A stretch of DNA of 64,000 nucleotides from Welwitschia mirabilis (GCA_051453625.1 JBOZIK010000001.1:220912670-220976669); one strand, 5' to 3'; positions 10,650 to 24,200 are shown, counted from the first letter of the stretch. The notes: a model not told the origin generated them from the sequence alone. A program made the numbers and translations.

Positions 10650-12290
10650 TTGGTATGCTAATATAGCTAATTTAATAGTATGCAAGAAATTACCATGCTA
10701 TTCATATTACTCTAAAAGGAAAAAATATTAAGAGACAAATTTCAATATGACATGACAAGATTTTATTTAAGAAGTACAAAGATCATATCATTAGAAGATG
10801 TGTAGAGGAAAATTCTTAATATGGGATAATATTGGCCTATAATATTTAAAGACTCATATGTATATATCCAAAATATGATAAGTGCTAAAAGAAAGGGGAA
10901 TTTTCTTAAAGATTAGAAATGATACAACAATGAATTGAATTACTTAAACAATTTGAGTTATATGGTATAGATTCCATTGGTACATTAATGGTTCATCACA
11001 TAGAAATAAGTATGTTTTGTTTTATGTTAATTACCTAATCAAGTAAGCTAAGGTTGAGATTGCTTTTTATTATTCTTCTTAAGTTCTTATCAACTTCCTT
11101 TTTAAAAATTTCATCTATGCATCTAGAGAATCTAAGAGTCTTATCTCTAATAGAAAAATTCATTAGCAAAATTTTTGGTAATCTTAACTCTAAATTTGAA
11201 ATTCCCCGTAAACGTTTTACTACTTACCATCCTTAATTTCAATGANNNNNNNNNNNNNNNNNNNNNNNNNNNNNNNNNNNNNNNNNNNNNNNNNNNNNNN
11301 NNNNNNNNNNNNNNNNNNNNNNNNNNNNNNNNNNNNNNNNNNNNNNNNNNNNNNNNNNNNNNNNNNNNNNNNNNNNNNNNNNNNNNNNNNNNNNNNNNNN
11401 NNNNNNNNNNNNNNNNNNNNNNNNNNNNNNNNNNNNNNNNNNNNNNNNNNNNNNNNNNNNNNNNNNNNNNNNNNNNNNNNNNNNNNNNNNNNNNNNNNNN
11501 NNNNNNNNNNNNNNNNNNNNNNNNNNNNNNNNNNNNNNNNNNNNNNNNNNNNNNNNNNNNNNNNNNNNNNNNNNNNNNNNNNNNNNNNNNNNNNNNNNNN
11601 NNNNNNNNNNNNNNNNNNNNNNNNNNNNNNNNNNNNNNNNNNNNTATAGAACTAAATAGATCTTAACCGAAATTATAAATATTAAAAAATAAATTAGGTA
11701 GAATAATTAATTGAATCTTTATGAGTTTATAGAATAACTTGAAAAAATAACATAAGATTCACACCATATGAAATAGTTTATGCGGAAACAATCAATATTA
11801 TAAATTAAATTCAAACTAAAAACCTTTAAATTATCTAAAGAATTAACTTGTAACTTATGGAAGATCAAAAGGAATAAGAGGAAAATATGAATATTTTAGA
11901 TGAAAAAAGAACAAAAACTCTCTAATAAAGAAATTAATATAATAAAAAACAAAAGCATTCAATGATAAGAAAATTAGAAAGATCAATTTCAAAGAAGGGC
12001 ATTTAGTAGTATTATATGCTTCTACAAATGTTTATTCAAAACAAAAATATGAAACAAATTGATTTTAGTATTATAAAATAACAAAAATTATAAGAAATAA
12101 AGTCATAAAATTTTATAATATTAATAAAAAATAACTTACCAAGTTAATGGACAAAGAATGAAGACTTATAATAAGCAAAAAATATTTACTTAAATATTTA
12201 AGAAATCCTTACAAAGTGAAGAGGATATTCCCACCTTATCTTTTAAAATTAATTAAATCATAAAATAAATAATAAGTCAAGATAGCTTTT
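10650..12290 (+). pseudogene. Element 1 integrase remnant
   Basis: The zinc-binding N-terminal part is decayed (about 10700-10860). The core starts near 10950 with YGID.IG and NKYVLFYVNYLIK, matching gypsy integrase W.(I/L)DF.G and KYI...DY..KW. A 399-N gap removes the second catalytic Asp and the Glu. After it, FTPYEIVYAE near 11755 matches the conserved TPYELVYG segment, and KKIRKINFKEGHLVVLYAS (about 11960-12025) matches the SH3-like C-terminal domain start. The TPYE.VYG type differs from the Athila integrases in elements 2, 3/5 and 4, so element 1 is a separate lineage. Confidence 0.75.
11246..11644. other. Assembly gap, 399 N
   Basis: N run inside the integrase of element 1. Confidence 0.99.
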
Positions 12291-13040
12291 AAAAATTAGT
12301 TTTTTAAGCTATCTTTTTAGATTATTTAGGGTGAAATTTGGATCATGTGAAAAAGAGAAGTTAATTAAGTGAGACCTATTTAAAAACCTTGAGAAGCATT
12401 TCATCAATACTTTTATATGTATATAGTTAGAATATATATATATATATATTAAAGTATAATATATATGTAAGTAAAGAATACAATCTTCTCCTTTAGGTGC
12501 ACCAAGGAAAATATTCTAGAAAGGGGCCTTCGATAATGTAATATGGTAGCTATGAGGACTTCATTAGGGGAATTAATTTTTCATGATTTATATTTAATCT
12601 TGTAAGTTGTAACTTCTTTGACACTTATTGCACTTTCCTCATCATGAATGCAGAAGTTAGACTTGTTGGTTATAAATGATTAAGGAAAGTAATGCCATAG
12701 GAATCATTTAAGGTACAATTACTTACCAAGACTATATTTAGTCATAATAAATCAATGTTTTCTAATTTAATAGGTTATAACTCAATAATTAATGGAATTT
12801 AAAGATGAAATATTTATCTTTAAGGTTTAGATACAATGTGAATTAATGGTATTAACTAAGAATATGCGCATACTTTTTTTCTCAAAATATGGATATGCTT
12901 GTATCTACTATTAATGTATGGTAAATATCAAGATCACCTTAGGAATACAAATCTTACATAGGCAAACCCAACTTTTATGGATAATACTAGGATTTTTATT
13001 AATGGTATATTCCTAGTATCATTCTTCCATAGGGATTAGA
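12291..13040 (+). other. Element 1 post-pol region
   Basis: Non-coding. A short (TA)n tract is at about 12430-12450. The segment 12535-12660, with GGTAGCTATGAGGACTTCAT and CCTCATCATG, resembles 28340-28445 downstream of integrase in element 2, differing mostly by transitions. No 3' LTR of element 1 could be found; the region stops at a copia-type LTR. Confidence 0.5.
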
Positions 13041-13488
13041 TGTTGTGAACTATCAATAAGTAAGCATAATGATAATGAGTATAAGAAATTGAAAAATGTA
13101 CAATAGATTTACAAATGATACATAGCAATAATACTAGCATAATGACTTCCAAAAAAGCATAAGTTACATAAGTAAATCCATGTAGCTTGTACTCTTACTT
13201 AAGTATAATAACATAATCTCATCTACCATAGACATGAGGGTTATGTAGTTCTAGCTTTATTAAAGTAGTATAATATTATCCACCGTACATATGAGGGTAA
13301 TGTCTTTAAGTCACCTAGCATTCTCAACAAGAACATTATAAGCATGAATCATAGAGGTTATTCTAGATCTAACAAATAAATATTTAGGTTATGTAAGTTA
13401 AAGTAAAAAGAAGAATCATCAAAAGATCTTAAAGTAGTAACATGCCTTATTCAATACTAAGAATAATAAGTATGAGATCCATTACAAC
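13041..13488 (+). mobile_element. Copia-type LTR, about 450 bp
   Basis: It begins TGTTGTGA and ends TTACAAC (one base short of the perfect inverted TTACAACA), and is followed by an initiator-Met-type primer site. Size, termini and primer type are those of plant Ty1/copia 5' LTRs. I did not find a matching 3' LTR or a convincing copia coding region downstream, so this is an orphan 5' end or a solo remnant. Confidence 0.5.
13194..13308. repeat. 57-bp tandem duplication inside the copia-type LTR
   Basis: The segment around ACATGAGGGTTATGTAG (13231) recurs as CATATGAGGGTAATGTC (13288), with flanking sequence also alike. The two copies are quite diverged. Confidence 0.55.
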
Positions 13489-13489
13489 T

Positions 13490-13501
13490 TGATATCAAAG
13501 T
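13490..13501 (+). other. Primer binding site, initiator-Met tRNA type
   Basis: TGATATCAAAGT against TGGTATCAGAGC: nine of twelve match and all three changes are transitions. It sits right after the copia-type LTR. Confidence 0.45.
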
Positions 13502-15470
13502 AATGTAGTAGGGAAAGAACATATAAAATTTTATTATTACAAATGTAAAAGCATACAATCCATGAAAATCACTCATAATAATCCAAGAAGTATCATGCTA
13601 GATTGAAAACTAGTCCATCTATAAGGAGAGAATAAAAAGGACACATGACTAAAGACTTAATAATCTCTTATACAATATGACAAATCATGTCTTCAAATGG
13701 AGTGAAATATGATATTTATAAGCAAAAAATTAAGGATTTTAATTAGGTTTTATAATGCCTAATTGGGTCACTAAGTGTATGAAATCATTCTTTAGTCCTG
13801 AGATTAATTTTAGGGATTCATCTTATAAAATATTCTTCATTTATAATCTAATTTGAAAATGCACTAAATGGTTTGCTTACATCAAGAAATCTTAGAAATG
13901 TAAGTATGGATCCATTTAGTATATAGTAACTAGAACCATCATTCCTTAGACGAACATCACCACCAATAATACTCAACATACCTCCATATTTTGCCCCACA
14001 AAATAATAATGTTAAGGCATATGCTTATTGAAATGTAATTTCCATCTACCTAAGTATAATAAATGCATAAAAGCACTGTAATCATCAATTAAGCATTGTA
14101 ACAAGGCTTATATTCATTGATGTAAATGTCAAGTTTTGCATGTTATCATCACTATCACTTAACCTTTTGCTAGGACCTTAGGAAAAAAAAATATGTATCA
14201 AAGGTTACATAATATAGAAAAAATACAAGGAAAAAAATTAAGTATTATTCAAGAAATGATGGAGGAATTGAAAACATTTATCCAATTTGAACTTAAATTT
14301 ACACGTAAGCAAGAAAATAGAGCATGAAAGATACATACTTAAGTGTAAATACCACTCCTTCTAACCAAATCTAAATTTTATCCTTAAAGTTTGCATTACA
14401 ATAGGGATTAAAATATTATGTACTAATAGAACAGAATAAACGTTAAATCATAGGATTTTTTTATGATTACTAATAGCTTATATTATATTTGTAAGGGATT
14501 TAGTTTTAGATGATGAGTTTACATAGTAATAATAAAAGTGTGCTTCCTGGGGTATTTATAAATTTAAAATATCATATAAAATGGATGAAAATGGAATGGA
14601 TAATTATGATAAATAGTTGAAATAATAGGATTGATGATGATACCATGCAATTAGTAAGTAAAAAAGATAAACAAAATTCAAGGAAAATGGCTTATTAAGT
14701 GAAGAAAATTTTTTAAACTTTTTTTTATTTGTATTGATACATCTTTTACTAAGATAATTTAAAGTCAAAAAAAGGTAAAAACTCTTGCAATACAAGAATA
14801 GTTAAAAAATCTTAAACTATCATTAGTTAAAGGGAATACACCACTAGAAGCCTCTAATCATATCTTAATTTTATTTTAATTTCCTTCATCTTTTATGGGC
14901 AACCAACTTTTAAGCATTCAATCATATTAAGCATTCAGTGTTATGATATTGCTTTCCAACTGATTTAGCATGTTGTATAAGAAGGTTTCAGTGTTATATT
15001 ACTAGTAAGCCTCTATAATCCTAGTGTAGTTAAATGTATTACAAATGAATCATTAGAGATGTATTGCCACTAGGCATTCATAGCACTAATGTAGTTAATT
15101 AAATCTAATAGAAATGATCATAAATGTACTAAAAGATATTTAAGGTTTTTCTTGACTTACTTTGCTCTTATTATTACTTTTTCCTTCTTTTTGTTTTTAA
15201 AATAATTCATAGCACATGAAAGGTTGTCACTGGTTCATTATCCTAATAGAGAAATAATCTCATCCCATGCCATAAAAGAAAAAAAATCACCTTTTTTGAA
15301 TTTTAAATTGTAGATCCCTAAAGCATGTAAATTTTAACTAAGAACTTAAGATAAAGATGACTTATTTTAAAAAGGGAAAAGTTTTAGATAACTTGCATTA
15401 AAGTGTTAAAATGATAAAGATAACTTTATTAGTAAACCATATGACAAGCCATTAAGATCAGTAGGTCTCC
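13502..15470. other. No recognisable gene
   Basis: Degenerate, AT-rich sequence. The left part may be the internal region of the copia-type element at 13041. The right part (about 14820-15470) should hold the 3' untranslated region of the minus-strand element 3/5. Neither shows a domain or an LTR pair I can support. Confidence 0.4.
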
Positions 15471-15479
15471 TAAACTCAT

Positions 15480-16320
15480 AAGTAGATGAGAAAGGTGAAT
15501 GATAGGATTTAAGATGATGACCATTTACTTTGATTTAAAAGTGGATTTGGGGGTTTTTAATGAGAAAAGCATCATAAGACAAACTTGCTTTACTATGTAA
15601 GGACCTAACCACTTAGAAATTAACTTCTCTAAAAAGAAATGTAACTAACAGTTTTATAATAAAACCAAGTATTCTTCTTAAAATGTATTTGGTTGAATGT
15701 GTTGATCATGAATCTTTTTCATTTTCTTCTTTATTTAGCTTATGTTTTCATAATCATTATCTTAATCACTTATAGCTAATTAAGTTAGATAAGTCTATTT
15801 TTACTTTCCATATCAAGGTTTAGATTTATGTGTTTCACAGTCTAATATGCTTTGTGTTCAAGCTCTTAAAAAATATGATATTCTTTTCCATAAACTAATT
15901 TATATGATGAAATTCTTATAGGGATTTCTTAGGTTTTCCTAAAAGCTCATGATACATTATTTAGTTTGTAGGACCAATTCTGTTTAGCTGAACTCACTAT
16001 TTCTATAAGATCCTCTTTCTTTCTCTATTGATAATATCAACTTGCTCACTAATTTGGGGTTGATATGATGTTGTAATTCTATGAGTGATCCCACAATTGG
16101 TTAAAATATTTTTAAAGATTTTATTATAAAATTGGGTATTACCATCACTAATCAAACATCTAGAATAGCCAAATCTTGTTAAATTTTTAGTCTTAAAAAA
16201 ATCCACTATAGTTTTAGCATCATTTTACTTATAAAAATAGACTTCTATTCATTTGGTACTAAATCAATAAATATTAGAATGTAGAAAGCCCATTGAAAGG
16301 TGGATAAGATTCTTAGAAAT
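15480..16320 (-). pseudogene. Element 3/5 integrase, C-terminal half (Athila type)
   Basis: The minus-strand frame 16206-16003 is open for 67 codons and covers the catalytic core: NDAKTIVDFF, LTRFG, LISDGNTQF with the second catalytic Asp, and YQPQISEQVDIINRE. The position of the catalytic Glu (usual SGQVE) holds Asp, a loss of a key residue. Upstream codons (16210-16316) show a decayed KW.E block with TGG changed to TGA. At 15480-15620 the C-terminal domain is clear (KLISKWLGPYIVK). The gene stops abruptly at 16320 against the LTR of element 4. Its missing N-terminal half, RNase H and RT lie at 42989-44600 on the same strand, so this is one gene split by an insertion. Confidence 0.85.
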
Positions 16321-19149
16321 TAAACAAAGGAAAAACTCAATTTTTTAAATGATAAAATCACTCTATTAGCCTATGTAAAAATAAATTTATACTTAACATG
16401 ATAATTCAACTTAGGAAAAAAAAATCAAGTATAAAAAGTTAAAATTAAAGCATAAAAAAATTTCCTAGGTTAAAGTGCATATATAGTGAATGCAAAGAGT
16501 ATCAAATAAATGGAACACTTGACATGAATTCATATGAAAAATTAATATTTCCTTATCCAAATAATACTATACATAATAAAATATTTATTTCTTTCATGTA
16601 ACATAAAATTAATTATAACACATAACTTATAATTACCGTAAAGGACTACATGTGTAAAACTGTAATTTCACAAGATGTGAAAAGGGAAAATATAATTAAA
16701 AAAGATCAAAGATTTTTATAAATATTTACTAAGATCCTATAGATCATTTATAAGTCGTACAAATAAGCAAGAGAATTTAGACAGTCAAATCTTCCAAAGT
16801 CATTTTCATACAAAAGAACATTTTTTTTGAAGATTTCACTACTTGACATTATATCACATAAATGTAATTAAGTAATTTAAAAATCTCATTCCATTATATA
16901 TAAAATTTACAATGGACATAGAATCAAAGTATACCACTTTAAAAGGTAGATTCTTCAAATTATGATAGCAAATTATTTGACTTAAATAAGATTTCTAGTA
17001 AATTTTAATACATTTGACTTGAAAGATATCTTTTTATTTATCATGAAATGAATTATAAAAGCATTAAAACATATAAATTATGTTATAAAATAATAGATAA
17101 TTGATAAAAACTAGCATATAAAGTTTATTAAATCAAAATAACACTAGTTAAATTCAAGCTATTTTGACCAATAGAAAGAGGTAAAAGGAAGAAGAGAAGA
17201 AAAGGGGAAGAGATAAAACTAAAGGATGAACTTAAAAATTCTTAAAACCTTTAAAATGCCTAGAATATGTCCTAAAATAAGTTTCTAGAATAAAATGTTC
17301 AAGATCAAGTAGAATTTATTAAAACCAATAGAAATAGTTCATCTAGGAAAAATTACAAACATTATAGTTAACCCTATTTTAACAAAGAACATTACTAAAT
17401 CTATAACATTTGAGAAAACATGAATTTCATATTTTGAAAGTACTCAAAAACTAATATAAGATAGAATCTTAAATTTCTCAAAACACATCAATAATGACAA
17501 AGAAATTCATTATGAAATAAAGAAAATTAAGATTCCATAGTTTAGAAATTTTTCTAAGTAGAATAACAATTTAACCGTAAATGGCAAAAAGAGAAGTCTT
17601 AGAGGCCAAATTTGAGTTTTAAATAATTAATGCTAAAATTTTCTAAATTATGAAAGGAAGATACAAACAACATTTTAAAGATATTGAAGTTACAAAAAAA
17701 GAGTTATGATCAAATCAAGCACTTAAATTTACTAGTCCACTTTGATTTTGAGAAAAGGAAAAAGAAGAGAGAAGAATTCATGTAAAAATAGATAATTTGG
17801 ATATTAGATAAATGTAAATAACATGTTTAAAAACCAATCTACAGCTATTGAAAATGAGAAAATAGAAATTCATCATAATTTACCTTAGGATAAAGGTGGA
17901 ATCATGAGAAAATGTACTATCAAAACTTAAAGTATTTTATGATAGGTGATAAATGTATAATAATAAAATTAGCAGTAATCATACAATATGCTATAAGAAG
18001 TCTAATTAAATTGAAATAAAAGCATGATCAAAATGCATAACTCAAGTAAATACATGCATAAAAATCTAAGGCAATGAATATTTATTAGTATTAGATGAAA
18101 TAACATCCCTTTTTATTAGTATTTAATCTAATTTCTTATAATATTTAATTATTTCTCCTCCTCCTACACTGTCTGATCATGTACACTTCACTACTCATGT
18201 AATGCCCTTCACATGGATGAAAATGGGAGAAAAGATGATAAAAATGAAATGTAAAATAATTTAGAAGGCTAAAAATGGATTTATTTAATAGTAAAAGATG
18301 TAATTTAAGAATGTATATGGCTTTTAAAGTTAATATAGAGATAAAATCAACTAGAAAATGAATAAATGTAAGAGAATTAAACTAGAAAATATACTTCCAA
18401 TGCTTGAAAATGGATTGAATCATATCACATGGAATAAATTAGGTATAATAAATTAATTTTTAAGTTTGATAATTAAAGGGGATATTTATAGGTGCACTTA
18501 GGTCAGTTATAAACTAGGGAGTTATTAAAACTATTACATTTGCATATGTAATTCATGATAGAATTGTCAAAACTATCATATGATACTACATCACCATTTT
18601 ACTTATGGAAGTTACACTATAGTGTCATAGGTGGTTTGATACATAACTACCTAAACTTCCAAAAATTAAATTAATCTAATTTAAATTATTATGGCTTACA
18701 ATACATAGAAGCATTAATTTTGACTAAACATTAATTAGAAACATATAAACTATAACTCCCAGAATGTAATTTTCCAAGGTAATGATGTTATGAAATATTC
18801 TAATATTGTCTAGTGTCATGCATCTAGTGTCAAAATGAGTTAGAACTATTACATTAGTAATTATATGGCATGTGATTATGGGAAATAGACTATGAATAAT
18901 TTATAGCATCACCAAGATGAAGTAGTCCCTCATAGTATACATTTTCACCTTCAATCTTGATCTCCTAATTGTAATCATCGTGAAGAGCCTTGAACTGAAT
19001 CATAATGCATCATTTTAAGCTTATTGAGTGTACAAGGTTCTTATCACCTAGAAAGTGTAAAAATACCTCTAAATGAAGTATTATAGTTTAAAAAAATACA
19101 AAATAATAACCATTAATACCTTATTTTATCAAAAACTTAGGCTTTACCA
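16321..19149 (-). mobile_element. Element 4 3' LTR, 2.83 kb
   Basis: It aligns end to end with 40120-42988. Shared landmarks are AACATGATAATTCAA near the left end, AAGGACTACATGTGTAAAA at about 16645, TTTCTCCTCCTCCTACACT at 18150 and TATTTTATCAAAAA before the right end. Read on the minus strand it begins TGGTAAAGCC. A CCCC-containing tract at 19150-19161 (AGTTAGGGGATT on minus) is the likely polypurine tract. Confidence 0.85.
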
Positions 19150-20742
19150 AATCCCCTAACTAGTATCCTATGTCTTATGTAAGTAATAATAATAGGAGAA
19201 ATAAATCCTACTAACAATTAAGATATTCATTTGTAATGTATGATATGAGACCTATTATTACAATATCTAATGAAATTTATTATTTACTTAATGACAAGAA
19301 ATTACATCATTTACTAATCTCTACCAATTAATAATCGAGATGTCTATAAATCAAGTGAATGATTCTAGCACTAAATGTTGGTCTTATAAATAATGCAACA
19401 TATAAAGCAATAGTACTAATAATAATAAAAACATGTGTATGTCTGTGTGTTATAAGAGATAGGAAAAAAATGCATAAACAATAAAAAATCAACATTTCAT
19501 TTATGAATCTTAGAAACTAAAGTTAAATTGTTATTTAGTATTATTCATTTACAAAAAGAAAATAAAAATGTAAACACAAGCTTGATAAAATAAAAAACAC
19601 ATCCAAAATATTAAATCATCATATAGTGTTACATACAGAAGTAAATTCTACATATTTCACACATAAAACATGTACACTATTATACAGAAACTGAACAAGC
19701 ATTAAATACATATAATACATTAAAAAATTAAAATTAAAGCATAAGGAATATTTTACTCTATATAAAAATTGAATGTCTAATGAGTAGGATAATGATAAGA
19801 AGAAGAAGGTTCACTGCCATCTCTATTATGATAATTATGCTTAATAATGATGGATGAATGCTAAATACCACATCTAGCTACATCTTAATCTTTTCTTAGT
19901 CCATGTCTATGAGAGATGAATTAAGGCATAGAACAAAATGTATATGCTAAGCTATAAGTATACTAGAACTAACTTTATATCTCATGCTCAATTCTATCCA
20001 TGTAATGATTAATCCTAGCTAAAGGGAAATCATGTTTTTGAATCTAAGGTGTAGGATAGTATCACTCATGCTTATAAAATCTCTTTACCTTCTAAAGCTA
20101 TAGTAGGTAAATGAAATAATATCTAATAGGAATAATTCTATAAAATGTGAGGTACTTATGAGTAATTACTTTATAAATGGTATAAGATGAAGGAATAGCA
20201 ATAGAATGATAAGAAAAACATGCATGACAAACATGAGCAAAAATAAGATAAGAAGTACATCCTTGCCTAAATAGCTGATGAGTTCTTAAGACACTAAAAA
20301 ATGGTTAATACATATTAATACATAGGATGTTAGAGATAGTATAATGTGTAAGAGGTACACTAGATGTCCTAAGATGATTCATTAAAAAAACCGCTACCAT
20401 AAAGACTAGAATTGAGGTTAAGATCATCTACAATAGGTAATATCATATATAAAAAAGCATGTGAATCTATTAATTCCTAATCAATAGGGTAGTAATATAT
20501 CTCTAATGAATTATCTACAACTTTAGGGGACCAGTGAATAATAAGGTTATCTACATTAGACTTTTCTAGTTTTCCTTTCCATTAAACTAAAGATTTTGAA
20601 AAAAATATGATTATTAAATCACTAGGATAAGAATTATGATCTTGATTAACTAACAATACCTTATTTAATTTCTAACTAATTCATCATCTTTGAAAGCAAA
20701 TGTATCAAAGAGCATAGAGTAGATAATTTCCTTAATAAAAGT
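19150..20742 (-). other. Element 4 3' region (post-integrase), left part
   Basis: About 1.6 kb between the polypurine tract and the point where element 2 is inserted; it continues at 33216. On the minus strand there are short open stretches near 20740-20395 and 19790-20000, but no domain I recognise. Some Athila elements carry an extra reading frame here, so a remnant is possible but not shown. Confidence 0.5.
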
Positions 20743-21968
20743 TCTTGGGATGCCAAATTGTATTTATTTAATAGGGTATTTTGAGTAGTTTTATAGAACA
20801 TGAGATAGGTTTAAGTGGATTCTTAATAGTAATAAAGAGTCAATACAATAATCACAAAATATATAATATTCATTACATTTAACAACATTTTAGGTAAAAT
20901 ATAATACTTTTCATCTGAATGAGAGTTTAATAATCAAAAAGGCTGATTTAATGCAAGAAATAACTTAAATAGGCCATTTTTACATCATCATCTGGATGAC
21001 CATAACAAACTATGCAAGATTATCAAGATGCTAACTAGAATAAACTAGGAGCTAATGTGGATTTCTTTTGATGTGGAATCATCCCCACCATTCTTTGAAT
21101 GATGGATAGAAGGAAATCTAAAAATAACCAATGCAACAAACTCTACCTAACTTTTATAAAGTGTTACAACCTCCTCTACATCCAAGATTTTTCATTACAT
21201 CTGTTAGGTTTTATGCTTTTAGAATATTATTGTAATGAAAACTTCCTTTGCTTTAAACTCTAATTTTTATCTTCTTTAGCACTAAAAATTATCATGGTAA
21301 AAGATTAAGGGTAAGAGATCCATCCATTATTACTAAGAGAATTCTTCATTGGTATTAGGCTATGTTTCCTTCATTAAGTTACTATTGCATTGTAACATAG
21401 ATGTTGGTTTAACTTTAATCAAAAAAAATTATTTTCCTTGTTATCTTATGTTCATATCCTTATGGTTTATGTTGAATATGATTCTGTGCCAGCTCTATAC
21501 TTAATTTAGATTATGAGAATAACCTTTGTTAAGATTGAAACTATTAAATTAGTTGCATTGTATTTTGTTTTGCATTTCATAGCATAATATTGTATGTTTT
21601 TTATATTCTATTTAATGTACTTGATAGATTAGTTTTTTTAGGGTTTAGTAATAGTTTTTCTTGATTGATCTATATTATATAGGGTTGATACTTATGATAG
21701 AAGTATTTGGTAATTAAATAGATATTTCATTTAGAGTAGTTTACATTTTACATTGTTTCTTGCATTGTTGTTTATTTTGATCTATTTGAAAGAAAATACA
21801 AAAATATTTTGTTTGAAATATATTCTCTTTCTTCTTGTCTAATACCTTTCATGGATTATGACATTCAAGTTAACTCCTATTTATACTAGTATGTATGTCT
21901 AGCAAAATATTTGTGATTTTTAGGATTTTCTTAAGGATGTAATGATTATACAAATATACATCACAACA
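20743..21968 (+). mobile_element. Element 2 5' LTR
   Basis: It aligns with 31962-33215 along its whole length (for example ATGCCAAATT at 20750, CATCATCTGGATGACC at 20985, ATCCATCCATTATTACT at 21320). It ends ATCACAACA. Its first bases are changed (TCTTGGGA against TGTTACAA in the 3' copy). It contains one copy of the dispersed palindrome at 20987-21000. Confidence 0.85.
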
Positions 21969-21971
21969 TCT

Positions 21972-21989
21972 TGACATTGTTATTAGATA
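21972..21989 (+). other. Primer binding site, tRNA-Asp type
   Basis: TGACATTGTTATTAGATA lies 3 nt after the LTR. Against the Athila primer site TGGCGCCGTTGCCGGGGA eight bases match, nine of the ten differences are G-to-A or C-to-T, and one is a transversion. The same 3-nt spacing is found in elements 4 and 6. Confidence 0.65.
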
Positions 21990-22679
21990 AGGCTAAAAGA
22001 AGTTAAAGGATTATCATTACTTAGATAAGTAATTTAGATTTTAATTCAGGTATTTTTCTACATTAGCATTATATTTTTATAGTAATCTGTAAGTTTTTCA
22101 TTTTGCTTCTTTTTTTAATTTTCATTTTGCAAATAATGCCTTATCATCTTCACTGTCATCCAGATGATGCAAAGTGAATAATGACATATAAAATTAGGAA
22201 TTTTTTTTTCCATAAAAAATATACTCTTTTTATTATCTTATCTATCATCTAGATGATATAGGTTAATAATTATCAGTTGTCTTTTTATCTATTCTATGTA
22301 GCTTTATTTTTTATGTCTTTTTTTTTTTTTTTTTTTGCATTTTTGTATGAATTGTCATCTAGGTACATTGTTTATATGACAATTGAGATGATGCTTGTGG
22401 AAATAATATTGAGCATGTAGAGATATGATAAATCTAGGTAAAAGGATGAAGTATTAGAGAGAGTGGATGCTAATTGAGAAAAACATTAGAGAAGACTTAG
22501 TTAACTACAAACTAAACTTAAATATGCATACCCTAGGTATGCAAGAAATTCTAAGAATTGAATAAGAAGATTTTTTTCATAGAGAAAATTTTACAAATCG
22601 AAATCTTAAAGTAAAAGGTTTATTTTAATGTCAAATTTTATGCAAAAACAAAAATAAGTATCTTCTTCCAATACCCTTA
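21990..22679 (+). other. Element 2 leader with palindromes and T tract
   Basis: The non-coding leader between PBS and gag. It holds three copies of the dispersed hairpin: 22154-22186 (TGTCATCCAGATGATG...AATGACA), 22243-22258 (a perfect 16-nt palindrome, TATCATCTAGATGATA) and 22353-22381 (TGTCATCTAG...ATGACA), plus a run of about 18 T at 22319-22336. Leaders of retroelements carry dimerisation and packaging signals, so a role of that kind is possible but is inference. Confidence 0.6.
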
Positions 22680-24200
22680 TTATGATAGGAACCTCCAATG
22701 CAAACATAAGTACAAATTACAATGTCATACTTAAAGAATTAACAAATAAAAGTTATGAAGTTCAAAATCATTTTGACCTATCTCCTAATGAGGATGTAAA
22801 GTTAAGAACTTTAAGTGCATATCATATATTTCTTGGAAAACATAATGAAGATCTACTTTAACATTTATCTAACATAGCATAACTTGTGCTTACTTCAGCA
22901 AATAATAAAAAATGTATTAGTGATTGTACTTACATCATAATCTTCCCTATCATACTTAAATAAAAGCAAAATTATAGTCTAGAACTATTCCACACAAAAG
23001 TCTAAAAACATGGAACCAGATATAAAAAGCCTTTATCAAAAGATTCATAAGTGAAATTATAATGAGAAAAAGAAAAAGAACCTAGTGAGAATTATACCAT
23101 AGCATATGAACAATTTTTCATAGCAATACATTTTAATCCTATTAACACATTTTCTCAAAAAGAACTAATAGATTATTTCTATAGTAGATTAAATAGTCAG
23201 ACTAAATAACTTGTAGCATTTTTATGGTGGAAACTTAATGAACCTAATATTATATAATGCATGGAAGTTATTAGAAGAATTAGTGAAAATAAGTTAAACA
23301 TAGCATAAACTGACATCTAAAGAAAATCATACTATAGTTCAAAAGATCTTAAGAAAGTAAAACAAGAAAAAGAGGAAGTACAACATAAACCAATAAATAT
23401 AATTAAGGATTTCACAACTAATTTATGAGAATATACACAAATGATACTTGATGTAAAAGTAGCAACTAAAAAGAAGGTGATGCCAACTTACAATTTATGT
23501 GAAGATAATTATCATGTAATAAAATAATATCCTTTATTACCAACATACAAAGAAAAAATTTATGGAGAAGTATGTGCATTTAATTAAAAGGATTCAAACT
23601 TTAGAAATCAAAATCAATATCAATATCAACAAAGAATGAATGAACAATCCAACTTTTAACCCTTTGAGAATAAAGTTAAAAAATCAAAATTTTAAACATG
23701 CTATTCAAATTTTAAACCATTTAAAAATAGATTTATGAATGCAAATTTGTAATCAAATAATTGAAACTACCAACCAAGTAGTTAAAAGTTTCATGCAAGT
23801 ACTTCAAAATTTTGAAAAAATTAAAATGATCCACATAGAGATTTAATAGATGAGCTAAGAAAATCATAAGAAAAAATCAACATAAATATTAAAAATCTAG
23901 TAAATGTTCTTTAGCAAACAATGTTAGAAAATCAACAACCATAAGGATCACTTACAACTCAACATTTACTAGACCATAATAAAGGAAAAAATGATTGTAA
24001 AGTTATAACAAGAAGTGGAAATGATACAACACCCCCTACCTATAAGTATTAAACTTTCAAAAATAACAAGAAAGAAAAAGAATAAAAATAGGATGTTAAA
24101 ATATTAAAAAAACATAACTTCTCTTCTCCTTTAAATTATGATCTTACTAAGAAACATTCTTTACAAGATAACAAAGGAAAAAAACGGACTACCCCTTAGC
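22680..24200 (+). pseudogene. Element 2 gag remnant (Athila type)
   Basis: Capsid part: a frame at about 22965-23100 reads K.KL.SRTIPHKSLKTWNQI then AFIKRFISE, the usual LKDKA..WL......W......F...F block of Retrotrans_gag. Around 23500-23660 the frame PTYNLCEDNYHVI, GEVCAFN and NQYQYQQR corresponds to the Athila half-knuckle (C..CGG.H....C) and the following NYVGN.NR..NPYSN segment. CKVITRSG near 24000 matches the Athila AITLRSG motif just before protease. Several CAA/CAG codons have become TAA/TAG. The product would have formed the virus-like particle in the cytoplasm. Confidence 0.75.

Noticed and set aside
20700-20760. Minus-strand FGIPRTF string suggesting another integrase
   Set aside because: It crosses the start of the element 2 LTR, which is fixed by the LTR pair; the resemblance ends after seven residues.
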